Shown here: in pieces, positions 1 through 12,878 of the stretch | How positions within the stretch are numbered: position 1 is the stretch's first letter | How the letters are laid out: each line of letters starts with the position of its first letter | Source: Rhynchopus euleeides | Taxonomy: Eukaryota > Euglenozoa > Diplonemea > Diplonemida > Diplonemidae | Direction: 5' to 3' | NCBI GenBank assembly: GCA_963210315.1 | Contig: OY723307.1 | Coordinates: 992,001 to 1,056,000 of the forward strand | Length of the DNA: 64,000 nt | Program-made: the position numbers and the translations under genes | Notes under the pieces: generated by a model | Seen by the model: only the letters and a program-made list of their open reading frames with translations | Told to the model about the DNA's origin: nothing | Databases searched by the model: none

Positions 1-3
1 TTA

Positions 4-486
4 GTTTTTACCCCAGGGCAACAGAACACAAAGCAGATTTTTGCAGAAATGCGGTGGGAGGGGGCGGGGGGTTGGGGACGGCTGTCTTGCAAAGCGCAAC
101 TCTCTCCTCAGCATCAGCAGAACAGCAGGTACCGACACAGTGTGAACTTTGACGAAACTTAGCGGTGTCCCCTGTAGACAAGCACTACAGGAAGGGGGAC
201 GGTGCCTCCCTGCCGCCGGAGGCCACGGTAGTGAACATCTGTTCCTTCCGGGCTGAACTGGATCGCTCCGACATCAGGTCGGAACCCAGTGCTGCGCGGG
301 AGTCACTGGAAGCAGTAGAATGACAGCACAAGAGTGAACATGTTCCCTAGAAAACAACCCGCCCTACTTCCCGAAAAATCTGCAAGGGGTGTTCCGTGTA
401 GGTTCCGTGTCGGTTGCGTGTGGGTCAAAAACGCGATTTCGATCACCCCAAATATGCATTGTGTTCTGCTGCCCTGGGGTAAAAAC
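4..486. repeat. Inverted repeat pair, possible small transposon
   Basis: A 28-bp sequence at 4-31 (GTTTTTACCCCAGGGCAACA and on) recurs as its reverse complement at 459-486 with one mismatch. The pair brackets about 430 bp with no convincing coding frame. The outer motif TTAGTTTTTACCCC occurs again at 537-550, so a second end may lie nearby. This shape fits a short non-autonomous DNA element whose left side is cut by the window edge. No target duplication can be checked because the left flank is missing. Confidence 0.5.
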
Positions 487-982
487 TTTGATGGGGTAAT
501 AACCCACCTTCGCTCTGAGAAATCCTGAAACCCACCTTAGTTTTTACCCCACCAATGTTTGTTGGACAACTGTATTTAATTTTTGGAACCGCATAGTTGA
601 ATTCGGGATCAAAAATCGTACTCCTTTCGCTGTATTGTAGACTCTGTCCAGCAACTGCGGGAGAACAGATCCGGACGACCTTTCGTTGAGCGCACACTGA
701 GACGGTGGACTCCCTCGGGGGTAGGGTAACCCTTTTCGGGAGCGGGAGTCGACACTGAGAAGTTCCCGACCACTGGGACCCGATTTTGGGGAAATATGTT
801 TTTGGGGCATCTTTGGGGTGAGGATTCACCAAGGCCAAAAAAAACGGAAATTCACGTACGCGTTTTGAGGCGTTTTAGGGCCCAAAATGGGCTCAAAACT
901 CAGAAATTCCGTCGAAATCGGCCTCAAATCGGCCGAAACAGGCAAAATGGACCCACCCAGAAAAAAAAATTCGAAAAGGGTC

Positions 983-1739
983 CATGCTTGCTGCTAAATG
1001 ATATTGGGATTGGGACTTTCGGGGTCCTCGCATTTTTTTTGGTGGCGAGACATGTGCATTTTTTTTGGGGGCGAGATTGGGTGGGTGGGGGTGGGTGGGC
1101 GCAGCCCCCCCACCCACCCACCCACCCGGTGGCAGGCATGTCGCTAAGCGTCGGCCGTCGACCCGGTGATTTTGGGTTTCCACCCCCCATAAAAAAGCGG
1201 CAACCCGGCTACACTGGTTCGACGGTCGACGTCGAAGGTTTTGCAGGAACATATGCTCGCTACCGTGGCCTCCGGCGGCTGGGGGGCTCCGCCCCCCAGA
1301 CCCCCCTGGAGCCCTTCGATACCCATCAAGTCAGGGAATCCAACCACTCCAGTAGCCTCAGGCCTCAGGAGGACGCAGCCAACTCACACAGAATCTACGC
1401 CCACAATGAACAGATGTTCACTACCGTGGCCTCCGGCGGCTGGGGGGCTCTGCCCCCCAGACCCCCCTTGTAGCGTGTGCCCATGGCCACCCACCAGCCA
1501 CGGCGCCAAAGGTGGCCAATCGTCGACACTTTGACGCACAGTAAATGGCCCCCAATAACTCAAAAAAATTGAGTAGGGTCGCCGTGAAGAGAGTTTGAAC
1601 CGTTGATGCCAAAAACGACCCTCTTGTGTGGAAGAACGACGCTGTGCCACCCCCATTTTCCTAACAAACTCGCCCCCAAAAATAATGTATTGGGATTCCG
1701 AAATTTGGCCCAAAAATCTCACATTTAGCAGCATGCATG
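983..1739. mobile_element. hAT-like non-autonomous DNA transposon, 757 bp
   Basis: The element has 18-bp terminal inverted repeats, CATGCTTGCTGCTAAATG on the left and CATTTAGCAGCATGCATG on the right, with one mismatch. An 8-bp duplication, AAAGGGTC, flanks it at 975-982 and 1740-1747. The related repeat at 12.9-13.1 kb keeps a single AAAGGGTC at the matching point and serves as a paralogous empty site. An 8-bp duplication and ends starting CA fit the hAT superfamily. I see no transposase, so it is probably non-autonomous. Inside are two direct copies of a GC-rich hairpin segment (1258 and 1422). Confidence 0.8.
1258..1469. repeat. Twin hairpin repeats inside the transposon
   Basis: A 48-bp sequence at about 1258-1306 recurs at 1422-1469 with a single change. 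It contains the perfect hairpin TGGGGGGC-TCC-GCCCCCCA (TCT loop in the second copy) and ends in AGACCCCCCT. The copies are 164 bp apart in the same orientation. Confidence 0.75.
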
Positions 1740-1776
1740 AAAGGGTCCCCCTATAATTCGTGGTATTACGACTGAT

Positions 1777-1855
1777 TTTCCTAAGTATACTCCTGCATTT
1801 CCTAAGTATACTTCTGCATTTCCTAAGTATACTCCTGCGTTTCCTAAGTATACTT
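1777..1855. repeat. 21-bp tandem repeat, nearly four copies
   Basis: The unit is TTTCCTAAGTATACTCCTGC plus A, starting at 1777, 1798, 1819 and 1840, with the last copy partial. Copies differ only by C/T and A/G changes. GTATAC at the centre of each unit is palindromic. The array directly follows the dispersed repeat at 757-1765. Confidence 0.85.
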
Positions 1856-4130
1856 CAACAAGGTACTCCTGCGAATCCGACTGCGAAAACAGTTACTCAC
1901 GCAATGCAGAAGTCCACCGTGGAATAGCAAAAAAATCAAAACAACCCCCCCCCCCCCCCACACACACACCCAACATCACAACACAGACACAGCCGCGCAC
2001 GGTAACATGATGGCGTGTCTCGTGCAAGTTGCACTCCAATGTGACCTCCTTTGCCAGCCACAGCAACAACCAAACACAAGGAGGCCCGAAGGAGGAGTAA
2101 GAGGAGGGGACGCCCGTCCCTTCCCGTTTGGTGTCCCCCCAACACCCACCACACCCCCTCCCCCCCTGTTCGATGGCGGCCAGGGGTAACAAGTGCCCTT
2201 GCCCTTTACCCTACATCACATAGAGCTGCAGGAAAACACGCAGGCGCAGCACAGTCGACACGACACATATGCGGAAGCACGGTGTTCGCGAGTATGTGTG
2301 TTCGTTTTGGGGGTGGGGGGGGGGGGGTGGTGGTGTAAGATGGGTCGATAGGTGATGATAAAAATAGGGAGCTTTCTTTTTTGTCTCCTCTCCTTCTCCA
2401 GACTTTTCTGCATTTGGGGGGGAGGAAGGGGGGGTGTGGCCCTAAAGTTAACTACGGACTGTTTGAAAATAACTCAGAATATACCCACCCACCCACCCAC
2501 CCCCACCCCTCCCCCGAGTATGACCTCCTGCCGCCTTCAGCCAGATTGGAAAGTAATCGGGGTACTTCTGTTGTGCGCATGAGCGGCTGGACGAGACACA
2601 TGGGTTTTGGCATGCATGTGAATGCAGATCCACGTGTGAATTCAAAGGGGGGCACGTCGAGAGACGCCCAGCACACCTCCGAAAATAAAGCCGTCCCCAG
2701 AGAAGAGGGGGTGGTGAAGGAAGAAGGGGGGTGGGGGGAGGGGAGCCATGATTGCCTAAAGCAAATTATAAGACAGATCTCCCTACACCCTCCGACAGTA
2801 TCCAGAGAAAAGGGGAGGGGGGTGGTGGTGGTGGTGGTGGCAGTGATGGTAACAACATAGAAGTAGCTTGCTGATCCACGGTATAAAAAAACCACGCGTG
2901 GGAGGGGGGGTAGGGAGGCGGGGAAGCAATAGTGTCGAGGAGTATGTGGGGGTGGTTGGGTAAGGTATAAAAAAAGATAAGGCTGTTGTTTGTGCGCCAA
3001 ATCCGGCAAAACAAAGGCAACTCCGCAGCCTGATGAGGGAGGTTGTACTTGTTGCCCAAGCGCTGCCTACTATCTTTTTTGACACGGACAGGTTCCCCTA
3101 TTTGCAGTAAAAAAAACAAGCTTGATCACCCCACCCCCGTCCTCCGCATCCATTTCAGATGACAAAGTTGGGGCGGGATGGGATGGGTGAGGCTGATGTA
3201 GTTCTGACGCTACCTCTCTTGTTTGTGTGCATAAACCACAGGGTTATGTCCCTCAGGAAAGCACAAGGTCATTCGAGCGCTGGAAAGCACCCAATATGTG
3301 CAATGGGATTGGAACGCACCGGTGCGTGTCTGACATAAAACTTGAGCCGAGTGGTCACCGAAGAAGCCCAAATTGCGTAGTTCATGTGTAATCCAAGTGG
3401 ATCGCATTGTGGGAAGCCTTTCCGGCAACGACAGGAAGTTCTCCGATCAAACACTGCCAAAAGCTGGATTGTTGGAACAGACCCCCCCCCCCCCACTCGT
3501 TGTGCACCACCGCCAGGTCTGCTGAAGTGGTGCGGAGCGGGGGTGTTGCAAGATACAGCTCAAGGCACGCAGAACAGCTTCCCTCCAGGCGGGCGACGCC
3601 GAACCATCCACAAACTGTAGCATTTTTGAAGCATCGGCTGGGGATCCACACAAGGCACCACACATGAAAGAACAATAGAATAACAGATGCCGGAACAGAC
3701 GGGGGGGCTTTCCTCTGCGATTCACCAACAGCACACCCCACGCGAATCTTGTGGTTCTCCCCCCCCCCCCCATTTTTTTGTTTGCTGATGTCTTGCGCAG
3801 AACGCCACCAACGCACACACGCGGTAAGATTTTTTTTTGTTCAGGGGAGGCCGTACCGAAGAATGACTCCCTCCGCTGCCACACGCACACCCTGCTGCTC
3901 CTGAATAGAGACGATCTCCAGCGCAACACACACCTCCTCCATGACTCACAGGGGGCAGTCGTTCGCGAACAGGAAACACCTACCACTCTTCGGGCGCGAT
4001 AAAGAAATAGGAGAAATCAGAAACAACGCACCCTTTTCTTTTTCCACCTCACGAATGCCCATCCCCCGCACACACATGAATCCAGCGCATTCCTCTGCCC
4101 AGCTTCTCTTTTAAATTTTTTTCCCGGTCC
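1856..4130. other. Gene-free stretch downstream of the calcium channel
   Basis: No convincing gene is seen. The stretch has homopolymer C and G runs (for example near 1945, 2311 and 3480), a TACCCACCC-type run near 2485 and GGTGGT runs near 2820. A piece at about 2974-3095 belongs to a dispersed family (GTTGTTTGTGCGCCAAA) also found at 41.3 and 42.36 kb. Because the channel gene ends at 4131 on the minus strand, its 3' UTR must lie here. Confidence 0.6.
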
Positions 4131-7100
4131 CTACTGCTTTGAACGGCGCTGCTTCTGCTCCGCCTTCCGCACCCCCTTCCCAGCAGCCTTTGCCTCTCTG
4201 GAACCCTGCCCCTCCTCCTCCTCCTCGTCTTCCTCCTCCTCTCCGTCAGTCGACCCCCCGCAGGGCTGCGGGTCAACGCTCCCTGCCGGGCTGTTGGGAC
4301 AAGTCGACGTCTCCTCCTGCGGGTACACCCGCTTATCCTCGTCCGTTGTGGAGCTGCTGCTGTGCGGGGTCAGGGGGAGCGGGGGGGGCACCGCCCCGCC
4401 GCCGCCACCACTGCCGCCTCCTCCGCCACAGGCATCACCCCCATTCCCTCCTCCGACCGCAGCACCAGCACCCTCCGCAGAACTGATCGGCAGGGATGAA
4501 AGTGGCGGAGGGGACAGCCTGGTGTCAACCGAGCTGTTGGGGTTCGCGATGCACGCGCTGGGGACATCCACATCAGGGTTCGGCACGGCAAGCGATGCTG
4601 ATGCCGACATCGGCGGAGAGTCACCCCTGTCGGATCCGCCCATCCCTCCGGCCACCGCGCTTGCGACGTTCACGATACCCCGCGTGTTCATATCGGGGAA
4701 CTGCACCGCAGGCACGTCAGGCATTGGGAGCGCGAGGCCTGGCAGCCCAGGCATCACAACCTCACGACCCCCGTCAGGATGGGTGAGCGTGAGGGATACC
4801 CTCTGGGAGGACCGCCGCCCGTCTGTTCGGTTTCCCGCAGAGTCCCCTTCGCCTGGGGGTGCAGGAGACCCGGGCAGGGCATGCGGGCTGGGCGCGCGGC
4901 ACACCCCTACTGTGGAGAGGGCGGAGGCACCGAGGAGCGGCGTCTTGCCGACGGTGAAGGCGACGTCGCGGGCGCGCTGCCGCCCCCGTTTGCCCCGGAA
5001 TATGCGCTGGATCTGAAGGGCTGCGAGCGAGGCGTTCGCCTTCCCGTCCCGCATCCCCTGCAGCTCCTTGTCGTAGTCATCCCCGTGGAGCGCCTTCCAC
5101 CTCCCCCGGTAGGTCTCCACAAGCGAGCCCCAGTGGTCCACATCCGAGACACCCACCCCATATTTAAAGAGGTGGAACTCAACCAGCGCCATCAGGACCT
5201 CTTGATACGACACCTGGTTGTTGTAGCTCCAGCATCGGTGCCCGATGTGCAGCAGGAGGCTCTTCTTAAACAGGGCCTGTGTCTGCGCGCAGGGCACAGA
5301 GCTGTACCCCAGCGGGGCGCTGAGGGAGCGGATGTGCCCCGGGACAAGGGAGATGGGGATGAGGCGCGTCTCGCAGGGGTCGCGCTTCTCCCATTCTGTG
5401 TAGAACTCGCAGACGTGGTCTTCGTTGAGTAGGGCGTTCTCCTCCATGGTGACGCATTCGTAGCCCGACAGGATGATGGCGATGAAGACGTTCAGCAGGA
5501 CATACATCCCCAGCAGCATGAATGATGTGAAGTACACTATAGCCAGCAAGGGGCTCCCGCAGTTGCCGAGCTGCTCCGAACAGTATGGCTCATCGGTGAC
5601 GCGGGCGTCGCCCATGACGCACTGCCATCCCTCCCCGGTGGACATGCGGAACAGCAGGATGATGGCGTGGTAGAAGTTGTCGAAGTTTGCGTAGGGCCCG
5701 ATGCACTGCCCCCGCGCAACCCTCCCGAAGAGGTCGACCCCCAGCACCGCGTAGAGGAAGAAGAGGAGGGAGAGGAGGCCAGCGACGTTGACAAGGCTCC
5801 CGAGTGACTTGATACTGTGAGGGGGCGGGAGAGGGGATGTGGGGTGGCGTGGGCAGTGGCACAGCGGGCATACAGTGTCTTCAGCAGCGCACGGATCCCT
5901 GCGGCAGTGCGGACCACTCGGATCAGCCGGGCGAGGCGAAGCGGCTTGAAAACCCCCTTGGCGATCGACGCAGTCGAGAGATACTGCAAAAGCAAAGAGA
6001 TGATGGGGTGATGTGTGACGCACGCGGCACGCATGGGTAGGGGGGGGGGGGGTGGGAGTGGGAGTGGGTGTTGGTTGGTTGGGGAGAACAACCCACGAGC
6101 AACCTCTCTCCGCGCACACACCCCACCCTGATCATTGAGGTGCGATGCACCGCAGCCGGGGCGGGAGGGGGTCGAGATGCGCACATTTCCTGCCCCCCCC
6201 ACCCCCCACCCCACCCACTCCGCACGCATACCTCGAAGAACAGGCCCACAAAGGACATGAAGACTAGGGCAAAGTCGAACTTATTCCAGTAGTCTCTGAA
6301 GTAGCCTACGGGACCCATGGCAACGAGTTTCACCAGCGCCTCCAGCGCGAAGATGCCGATGAACGTGATGTTGGCCTTCTCCAGAACAAGGTCCCACTGT
6401 CGGGGCTGGCCGTGGTGCTCTGTCCCCATGATGGCGACGTTGACCGAGATGGAGATTGTGATGAACAGGCCGAAGTAGGGGTGCTGCACGAAGTGGAACA
6501 GCTTCCGCCGCCACTCCGACATGTCCTGGCGGTTCATTTTCGGCGTGTTCATGAGGATCGTGTCCTGCACGGCGATCCACTGCACCTGGGAGTCGGTCAG
6601 GCCGACCCACTTCTCCTCCTCATTCATGTCCCTCGCGCTGTTATACTGGTCGATCAGCACACCGATGAAGAGGTTGAAGATGAAGAACGACACAATCACG
6701 ATGAACACAATGAAGTACACCGCCATTGGCCAGTTGTGGTATTTGCTGGGCGCCTTGTCGGGGCCAACCGCGTCCATCCCGAGGTGCATCAGCTCGACCC
6801 ACCCCTCCAGCGTTGCCACCTCGAAGAGGGCAAGCAGCGCGTGCCCCAGGTCATCGAAGTGGTCGATGTTGTTCTCCCAGCGGTAGACAGAACGCCCAAA
6901 CGAATCCACGACAGCGAGGCACGACTCACGCGTGACCAGCCCGACAGTGGTGCTGTTGGACGGGATGGGGTATGACATGTCGCCATAACTCGCATCGCTG
7001 CATGCGTAGAACGCGCCCTGAAACACCTGGACCCCGAGAATCGCAAAGATGACGAAGATGAGGAGGGTGACGAAGGCGATGTTGGCCAGGGGTGGGATGC

Positions 7101-10100
7101 TGCTGATGAGCGCCAGCACGACCATCTTCAGCCCCTCGCTCTTGTTGATGAAGCGGAGGGGGCGCAGCGTGCGCATCATGCGGAACACCTCCAGCTTCTG
7201 CGCAGAGGAGGACGACGCAAACACCAACGCGATCATGGAGAAGATGACAATGACAAAGTCGAGGCGGTTCCACCCATCCCGGCGCAGGTACGACGTGGGG
7301 TGCATCACGAAGCCATGTGCTAGGATCTTCAGCCCGCACTCCACTGCGAAGCAAATTGTCAGGACCAGATCCACGTACTCATTGATCCGGGGGATCAGCT
7401 CATCGGGTGCGGCGACCGGGTCGGCCATGGCAAGGGAGACCGTCGACACCACAATGAGGAATATGATCAGCGCCTCGAAATACTTGTGAGTCGCAATCAG
7501 GTAGAGGTACTTCCTGAGCGGGTTGGACATGGTGAGGAAGAACAGCGCCTTGGAATCGTCCTCCTCGTCATCCTTGTCGCTGAACGTCTGCTGGTGGATC
7601 TTCAGGGAGAGCGACCTTGCGTGGAGGGTGTTGGAGTGCGCAACCAGCGCAGCATCGTCCGCAGCGACCTGCGTAAAGAATGCAGAGGTCGATACGGTAA
7701 TGTGCTCCTGGAGGCAGTTCTGCTGGTACTGCATCTCCAGGGCTTCCTTCATGTTCGAAGCAGTCACGCCGTTGAGGGGGACCAGGAAGCCGTCTGTGGC
7801 CCAGCCGTAGCGGGTGGCGACAATCGCCACCTCGGGGTGTTCATCCAGCGCCTGCACCACAGCAGCCGCGAGGGCAGCGCGGCCGTCAGGCTGCAGTTCA
7901 ACCTCATCCAGAGCGGCCAGGAGTCTCTCCAGTGCTGCCGGCATGGACCGCACGCTGCTCTCGTCGTCTCCAAATATTTTGCGGATATCGGTTGCGATGG
8001 CAGCGGACTGCTCCGGTGTCAGCGCGTGGTTGTACTGCTTCTGCGTGGGGTCCCACCCCGACTTCGTGATGATGGTCAGGACCAGCGCCTCGTCCATCGG
8101 GGAGGCCACAGCCGCCTTCGTCGTTTCCGTCAGCCGCAGCAGGTCCTCCGGGGAACCCGTGTTGAGGTCCAGGTCGTCCAGCAGGTCGAGGATGCACTGC
8201 GGGATGAGAGGGTCCACGGGCTCCTCCCCGACTGGCTCCACCCTGGCGACGTGGCGGACGCAGCAGCAGCAGCACATCCCGAACAGCTTCTCGACGGACT
8301 GCGCCGTCCTGTCCCCCACGATGGTTGCCAAATCCCCCGACTCGTCATCCTCATCGTCGTCACTCTCGAAGTTGTTGATGAGCACCGCGATGAAGAGGTT
8401 CAACACAATGATGTTCCCGATGAGGTAGAGTGACACGAAGTAGAGGCAGTGGAAGTCGCTGCCTGACAGCATCCCATTATACATCACCGCATTCCAATCC
8501 TCCCCGGTGATGATCTGGAACACGGTAACCGTCGCATGTCCGAGATGGTCGAAGTGGGACCTGGGCAGGTCACGGCACGCATCTGCCCCCGAGTATTTGT
8601 ACTCCTCGGTGTCGAGCCCGCAGAACTTCCCCCCGAAGAGCTGCATCCCGAGCAGGCCGTACACAAAGATGACCATCACAAGGAGGAGCGTCAGCACGGA
8701 GACACCTTCGAGCGATCGGAGGATCGTCATCGTGGTAACCCACAGCCCTTTGAACTGCTTGAAGATCCGGGCAAGGCGGAGTGCGCGGAGGACGGAGATG
8801 CCCGTCTTGTTCCCGGTGATCTCCTTTTGGATGATGTCCGCAAGCCCCAAAACACTGATGACAGCGTCGAAGATGTTCATCCTGTCTGCGAGGAACTCCT
8901 CCTTGAATTTGAAGCAGTAGACCTTCAGAATGGACTCGACAGCAAAGATCGCGGTGAAAACGATGTTGAGAATCTCCAGCGACGCGGTCATCTTCTCCGG
9001 CTGGTTGTGGTGCTCGATAGCCATCGACAGGGTGTTCGCGATGATCGACGCCGTGATGAACAGCTCAAAGCTGCGCAGGTTCACGAGCCACCTCACATAC
9101 CCTTTCACCCTGTGGTTCAAGGTCCCATCACCCTCCTCCAAGGCCCCCTCGGTTAGCACCTCATCCGCACCTTCGAGGTCCAGCGTCATGTTGTCGGTGC
9201 TGTCCCCACCCTGCCCGTCGACGATCTTCCCCTTTCCATCCTCGACCTTCTTGCTGCCCCCTTCCGAGGGGTCTTTGTCCGCATCCTTGCAGGGCTCAAT
9301 CAGGAAGCAGGACTGCGAGGGGTCAGTACTGGCTTCCTGCGTCAGCTTACTCTCCTCCCTTTCCTTCGCCTCGAAGAAGGCGATGCTGATCATGACAAGG
9401 GCGAGGTTCGATATGAAGAATGCCCCGATGAGGATCACCGTGATGAAGTATACAGATGCCCATGTCGTCGACCCATCCATCACACAATACATCGTGTCGG
9501 ACCAGCCCTCCATGGTGACAGCTGTGAACAGAGTCAGCACAGCCCAGGGAAGGTTGTCGAAGGAGAGCTTACCATGCGCCGGATTGCCCTGCTGCACACA
9601 GGCAAACCCCCAGGGGCATTGGAACCCGTGGAGCCCGAGGCTGTGGTCGTGCGGCGCGCAGACCCGTCCCTCGTCGTCAGCAGAGAGGGGGCGTGCGTCG
9701 GGGTGGATCTGCTCGCACCGCTTCAGGAGGGCCCCTTTCCACATCTGGATGGCGACGATGCTCATCAGCATCAGGAAGACGAAGAAGAGGAGGAGGACGT
9801 CGCCCAGGCGGGGGAGCGACTGCAGCAGCGACGTGACGATCAGCCGGACCTCTTTCAGGTGGTTTACGGCGCGGAGGGGCTTGAGGAGGCGGAACGTGCG
9901 GAGCCCGCCGATTCCGGGGGAGGTGCCGCTCATCGCCTCTTGCAGGATGATGGCGACAATGCCCAGAACCACAATGAGCCCGTCAAGCACACTCCACGGG
10001 TCTCGGAGGTATGAAGTGGAGGTGGAGAAGAGGCCCAGCCCGATGATTTTCATCACCATTTCGATGAAGAAGCACACCGTGAAGAAGTACTCGGAGTATT

Positions 10101-10680
10101 TCTGGACCTGGTTGATCGTCGAGTCATCCTCCGCCGTCGGGTCTTCGAAGGCCAGGAAGATGCAGTTCAGCATGATCAGCGTCAGGGTTATCCTTTCAAA
10201 CCAGACGTTCTTCACAAACCTGTCGCAGAAATCCTTCCTCCACGGGTGCATCACATTCTTCGCCCGATGCACCTTATCTAGATACTGGAATGCCTGGGTC
10301 CGGAGATACCTCGGGAAGGCGTGCCCCTGAGATGAGTTACTCTCCCGCGTGCTCCGCCCCATCCGGGCGAGCGACCCTGCAGACCATATGCGGGAGGGAT
10401 TGGCGCGGACCTTCTCACCCCAGGCCTGGATGCCCGTCTCCACCTCCGATGTGTTGCTCATCCGGCGCGCCACGGCCTGGGCGCAGTTCTCCGGTTTCTG
10501 CATCACAATGCTTTTCCGGCTCTGCACGCTGATAGATTTCCGCCTCGCGGGCACCGCATTGCCACCAGAGCCCGTCCTGAAGAGGGTCGGATGGTCCCTC
10601 TCCCCAGCGCCGTCGCCCACCCCCTGCGAGCCCTGGTCGTGACTATTCGCAGTGTTATCATTGTCATGTCCCACCTCCAT
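4131..10680 (-). CDS. Four-domain voltage-gated calcium channel alpha subunit
   Basis: This is a plasma- or flagellar-membrane ion channel of about 2,080 residues in three exons: 10680-6232, 5983-5874 and 5814-4131. The two introns are 248 and 59 nt, both begin GTATGC, and both joins restore the channel frame. Each of four domains has six membrane segments. Arginine/lysine-rich S4 helices lie near residues 260-275, 630-645, 1167-1185 and 1494-1515. The pore loops read TMEGW (E391), TGEDW (E727), TLEGW (E1292) and TGEGW (E1581). An all-glutamate EEEE ring is the hallmark of Ca-selective Cav channels and differs from Nav. Behind S6 of domain IV come an EF-hand-like segment and an IQ motif (ALQIQRIFRGKRG, near 1786) for calmodulin. 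The II-III linker has five consecutive cysteines (about 802-806). The tail is Gly/Pro-rich with an acidic run. The reading frame is open to 10770, but 10680 is the first ATG. Confidence 0.93.
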
Positions 10681-11217
10681 CACCGGGGCCGGCCCGGTCG
10701 GGCCCCACGCCTGACGCCGGTCCACACTGCCACGCTGCGTTTTTCCGTTAACGAAAGGTGCCCCACACACCCGTCATGACCCACGCGGGTGGGAGGCACA
10801 CGAGAGTGGGAGCAGTGGCGGTTGCAGGATATGGCGAGGAGGAAATCTCACACAAAACAAAGTACAAAACAAGACCACCCCCCCCCTCTTCCCACACCAC
10901 CCTAACCCCCCCCCCCCCGGCTCCAGCTGAGGGGGGTATGGGGGTGAGCTGGGCGTCAGGGTCGGCTTGCCCTTGGTCCCCAGTGTGTGTGTGTGGGGGG
11001 GGGGGGGGGGGGGGGGGGGTTGGGGGTGGGGTTGGGTGTGGCCTGTGGGGATGTGGGATACGATGTGCCGCTGGCGTGTTCAGGATATTCTCCCGCAAGA
11101 TCCAGCACCGCAGTCGCAATATTCTGCCCGGAAGAAAGGCAGGGGGGAGGGGGGGATGGGAGGATGGGAGCAGCGAACTCTACTGTGATACATCCTCACG
11201 ACGCGGTCTCCACCTTT

Positions 11218-11330
11218 CCGGGTACCCGGATCCGGGTACCCGGGAGGTCCCGGTTACCGGCCCGGGTACCCGGGCCGGATACCCAGCCGGGTACCCGGCC
11301 GGATACCCCGGGTGCCCGGGTAGCCGCCCA
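11218..11330. repeat. GGGTACCC palindrome array, left
   Basis: Imperfect tandem copies of CCGGGTACCCGG and variants such as CCGGATACCC fill this stretch. The core is its own reverse complement and could form clustered hairpins or paired binding sites. It lies just inside the left end of the 11197-13344 element. Confidence 0.85.
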
Positions 11331-11334
11331 CCCA

Positions 11335-11500
11335 CGACGGGAGGAAAAAAGAGTGAACGGGCAGCATGCCGTTCCTCTTTTTCCCCCCGTGAGGGTGGGC
11401 CCCCCCCTGCCAGGCAAGGTGAAAAAATGAAGAAACGGGCAGCATGCCGTTCTACATTTTCCCTTGCAAGGCAGGGAGGGCGCCCCCCATGCCAGACAGC
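11335..11500. repeat. Twofold repeat around AACGGGCAGCATGCCGTT
   Basis: Two diverged copies of a roughly 74-bp unit, each centred on AACGGGCAGCATGCCGTT (about 11353 and 11427) with an A-rich arm before it and a T-rich arm after it. The core contains a small stem, GGCA-GCA-TGCC. Confidence 0.65.
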
Positions 11501-11599
11501 AGCCACCCCTGGAGGGGCAACAACTGACGGGCATGGGGAACGAGGTGGGTCTGGACCCGACACCGCCACCACACGCGCAGTGCACCTTTCGGATACGCT

Positions 11600-12330
11600 G
11601 TCGTGAGTGGGGTGTGGGCAGTTCCCCTATCCTGTGAGCTCCTTTCGGACGAAGAGGTGCAGCGGTTATCTGCAACCTTCGTCCTGGACTTGCCTCAGGG
11701 GGAACGCCACGGTTTACCGCGGGTCCCGACGAGGGCACTCAGGCAGGATCTTCACGCCACCCCGCACCGAGGTCCCTTCTCACGCGGCGTGTCTCCCAGG
11801 TTCATGGCGGCGTCATCAGGTCAGGCTTTGTAGTCTCTACACCATCAGTAGTAAGGGAAATCCTAAAACCATACATGAAATCCACCTTTTGGGCCGCTGG
11901 TGTACGAGGCTTGTTCCTCCAATTGAATCATGTTTGCTGTGTCAGGCAATATCAATACAGCCGCTGAAAGAAGTCAAGGTGTTGTGGATCTGCTGCTCAC
12001 AGGAAGGATTCAGGGTGGATCACAAGACTGACCACCCTCTTTCCTTTGTCAAGTACCCTGTAAAACATCAGAACACCAAGTATCTTTCAACACTACATGT
12101 TCAAGAGTGGAATCAGTGGAATCGGAAGGGGTCACCTACCACACGGACACAGTTCCCGCGACTAATAAATGCCGAGAGTTCCGGTGTCCGACCACCTGGT
12201 ATTACTTGGCTCCATCCACCCAGTCATTACGAGGGGGCGTCCCTTGAAGCCAGTTCCGCAGAACTCAGACCCCCCTTAAAACCAATGTCCTGTGTAGACA
12301 ACTACTTAGCCTGCCTGATGACGACACCAA
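11600..12330 (+). pseudogene. Decayed coding-like tract inside the 11.2-13.3 kb element
   Basis: Several plus-strand frames here have protein-like composition, for example LLSDEEVQRLSATFVLDLPQ near 11640 and VREILKPYMKSTFWAAGV near 11850, but no single frame stays open. It sits within inverted ends, so an inactive element-encoded gene is a reasonable guess. I recognise no domain. It is one of the few plus-strand coding-like tracts in the window. Confidence 0.3.
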
Positions 12331-12878
12331 TTCGCTGGGAGAGACGCCGCGGTCCAGGACCCCAATGGGGATGACGTGGCATTGTTTGACCGAATCGGTT
12401 GTGTAAGTGTGTAGCCCCCTCCGCCCTCTGTCCCTCCCCCCAGGGTGGTGTGTGGAGGCGAGAAGCGCAAACAGCAGCAATGCAGGCATAGCAAAAAGTG
12501 GATCCCTGCAGGTAGACCCTCGGGGTACATCCCTATCATCGGGTCACCTGAAATTTCCCAATTTGAAAATCTGCAACAAGGCAACACGGGATGGGATGGG
12601 GCACATGACCTGCACAGGGGTGGGGGGCAGAGGGCAGGGGGTGGGGTTGTGGTTGGGGTCATGGCATTTGATTACTTGAGCTTTATTGCTCGAATTTCGC
12701 ACAAGAAACCTCCTCACTTGGCCGATTTTCTCCCACAACAAGGTCCGGCTTCCACAACTCGGATTTGGAGTTGTGTAAGCCGGAGCAAACCTCATTTGCT
12801 TGATTTTTGGGGTCACATGAGTGAGAATTCGGGGCGAAACGTCGCGATTTTCTCATGACTGCCTTCGAAAATGGACAG

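Larger units (their letters stand above)
757..1765. repeat. Dispersed repeat, copy 1, split by a transposon
   Basis: The stretches 757-982 and 1740-1765 together match 12879-13110: shared pieces include a GACCAC..GGACCCGATT motif, CCAAGGCCAAAAAA, GCGTTTTAGGGCCCAAAAT, GGCTCAAAACTC and AAAAGGGTCCCCCTATA. The copy at 12.9-13.1 kb is uninterrupted, while this one is broken at 982/1740 by the element at 983-1739. No function is evident. Confidence 0.7.

Noticed and set aside
4294-10014. Long plus-strand frames opposite the calcium channel
   Set aside because: They are high-GC antisense shadows. The minus strand carries the recognisable domains throughout.
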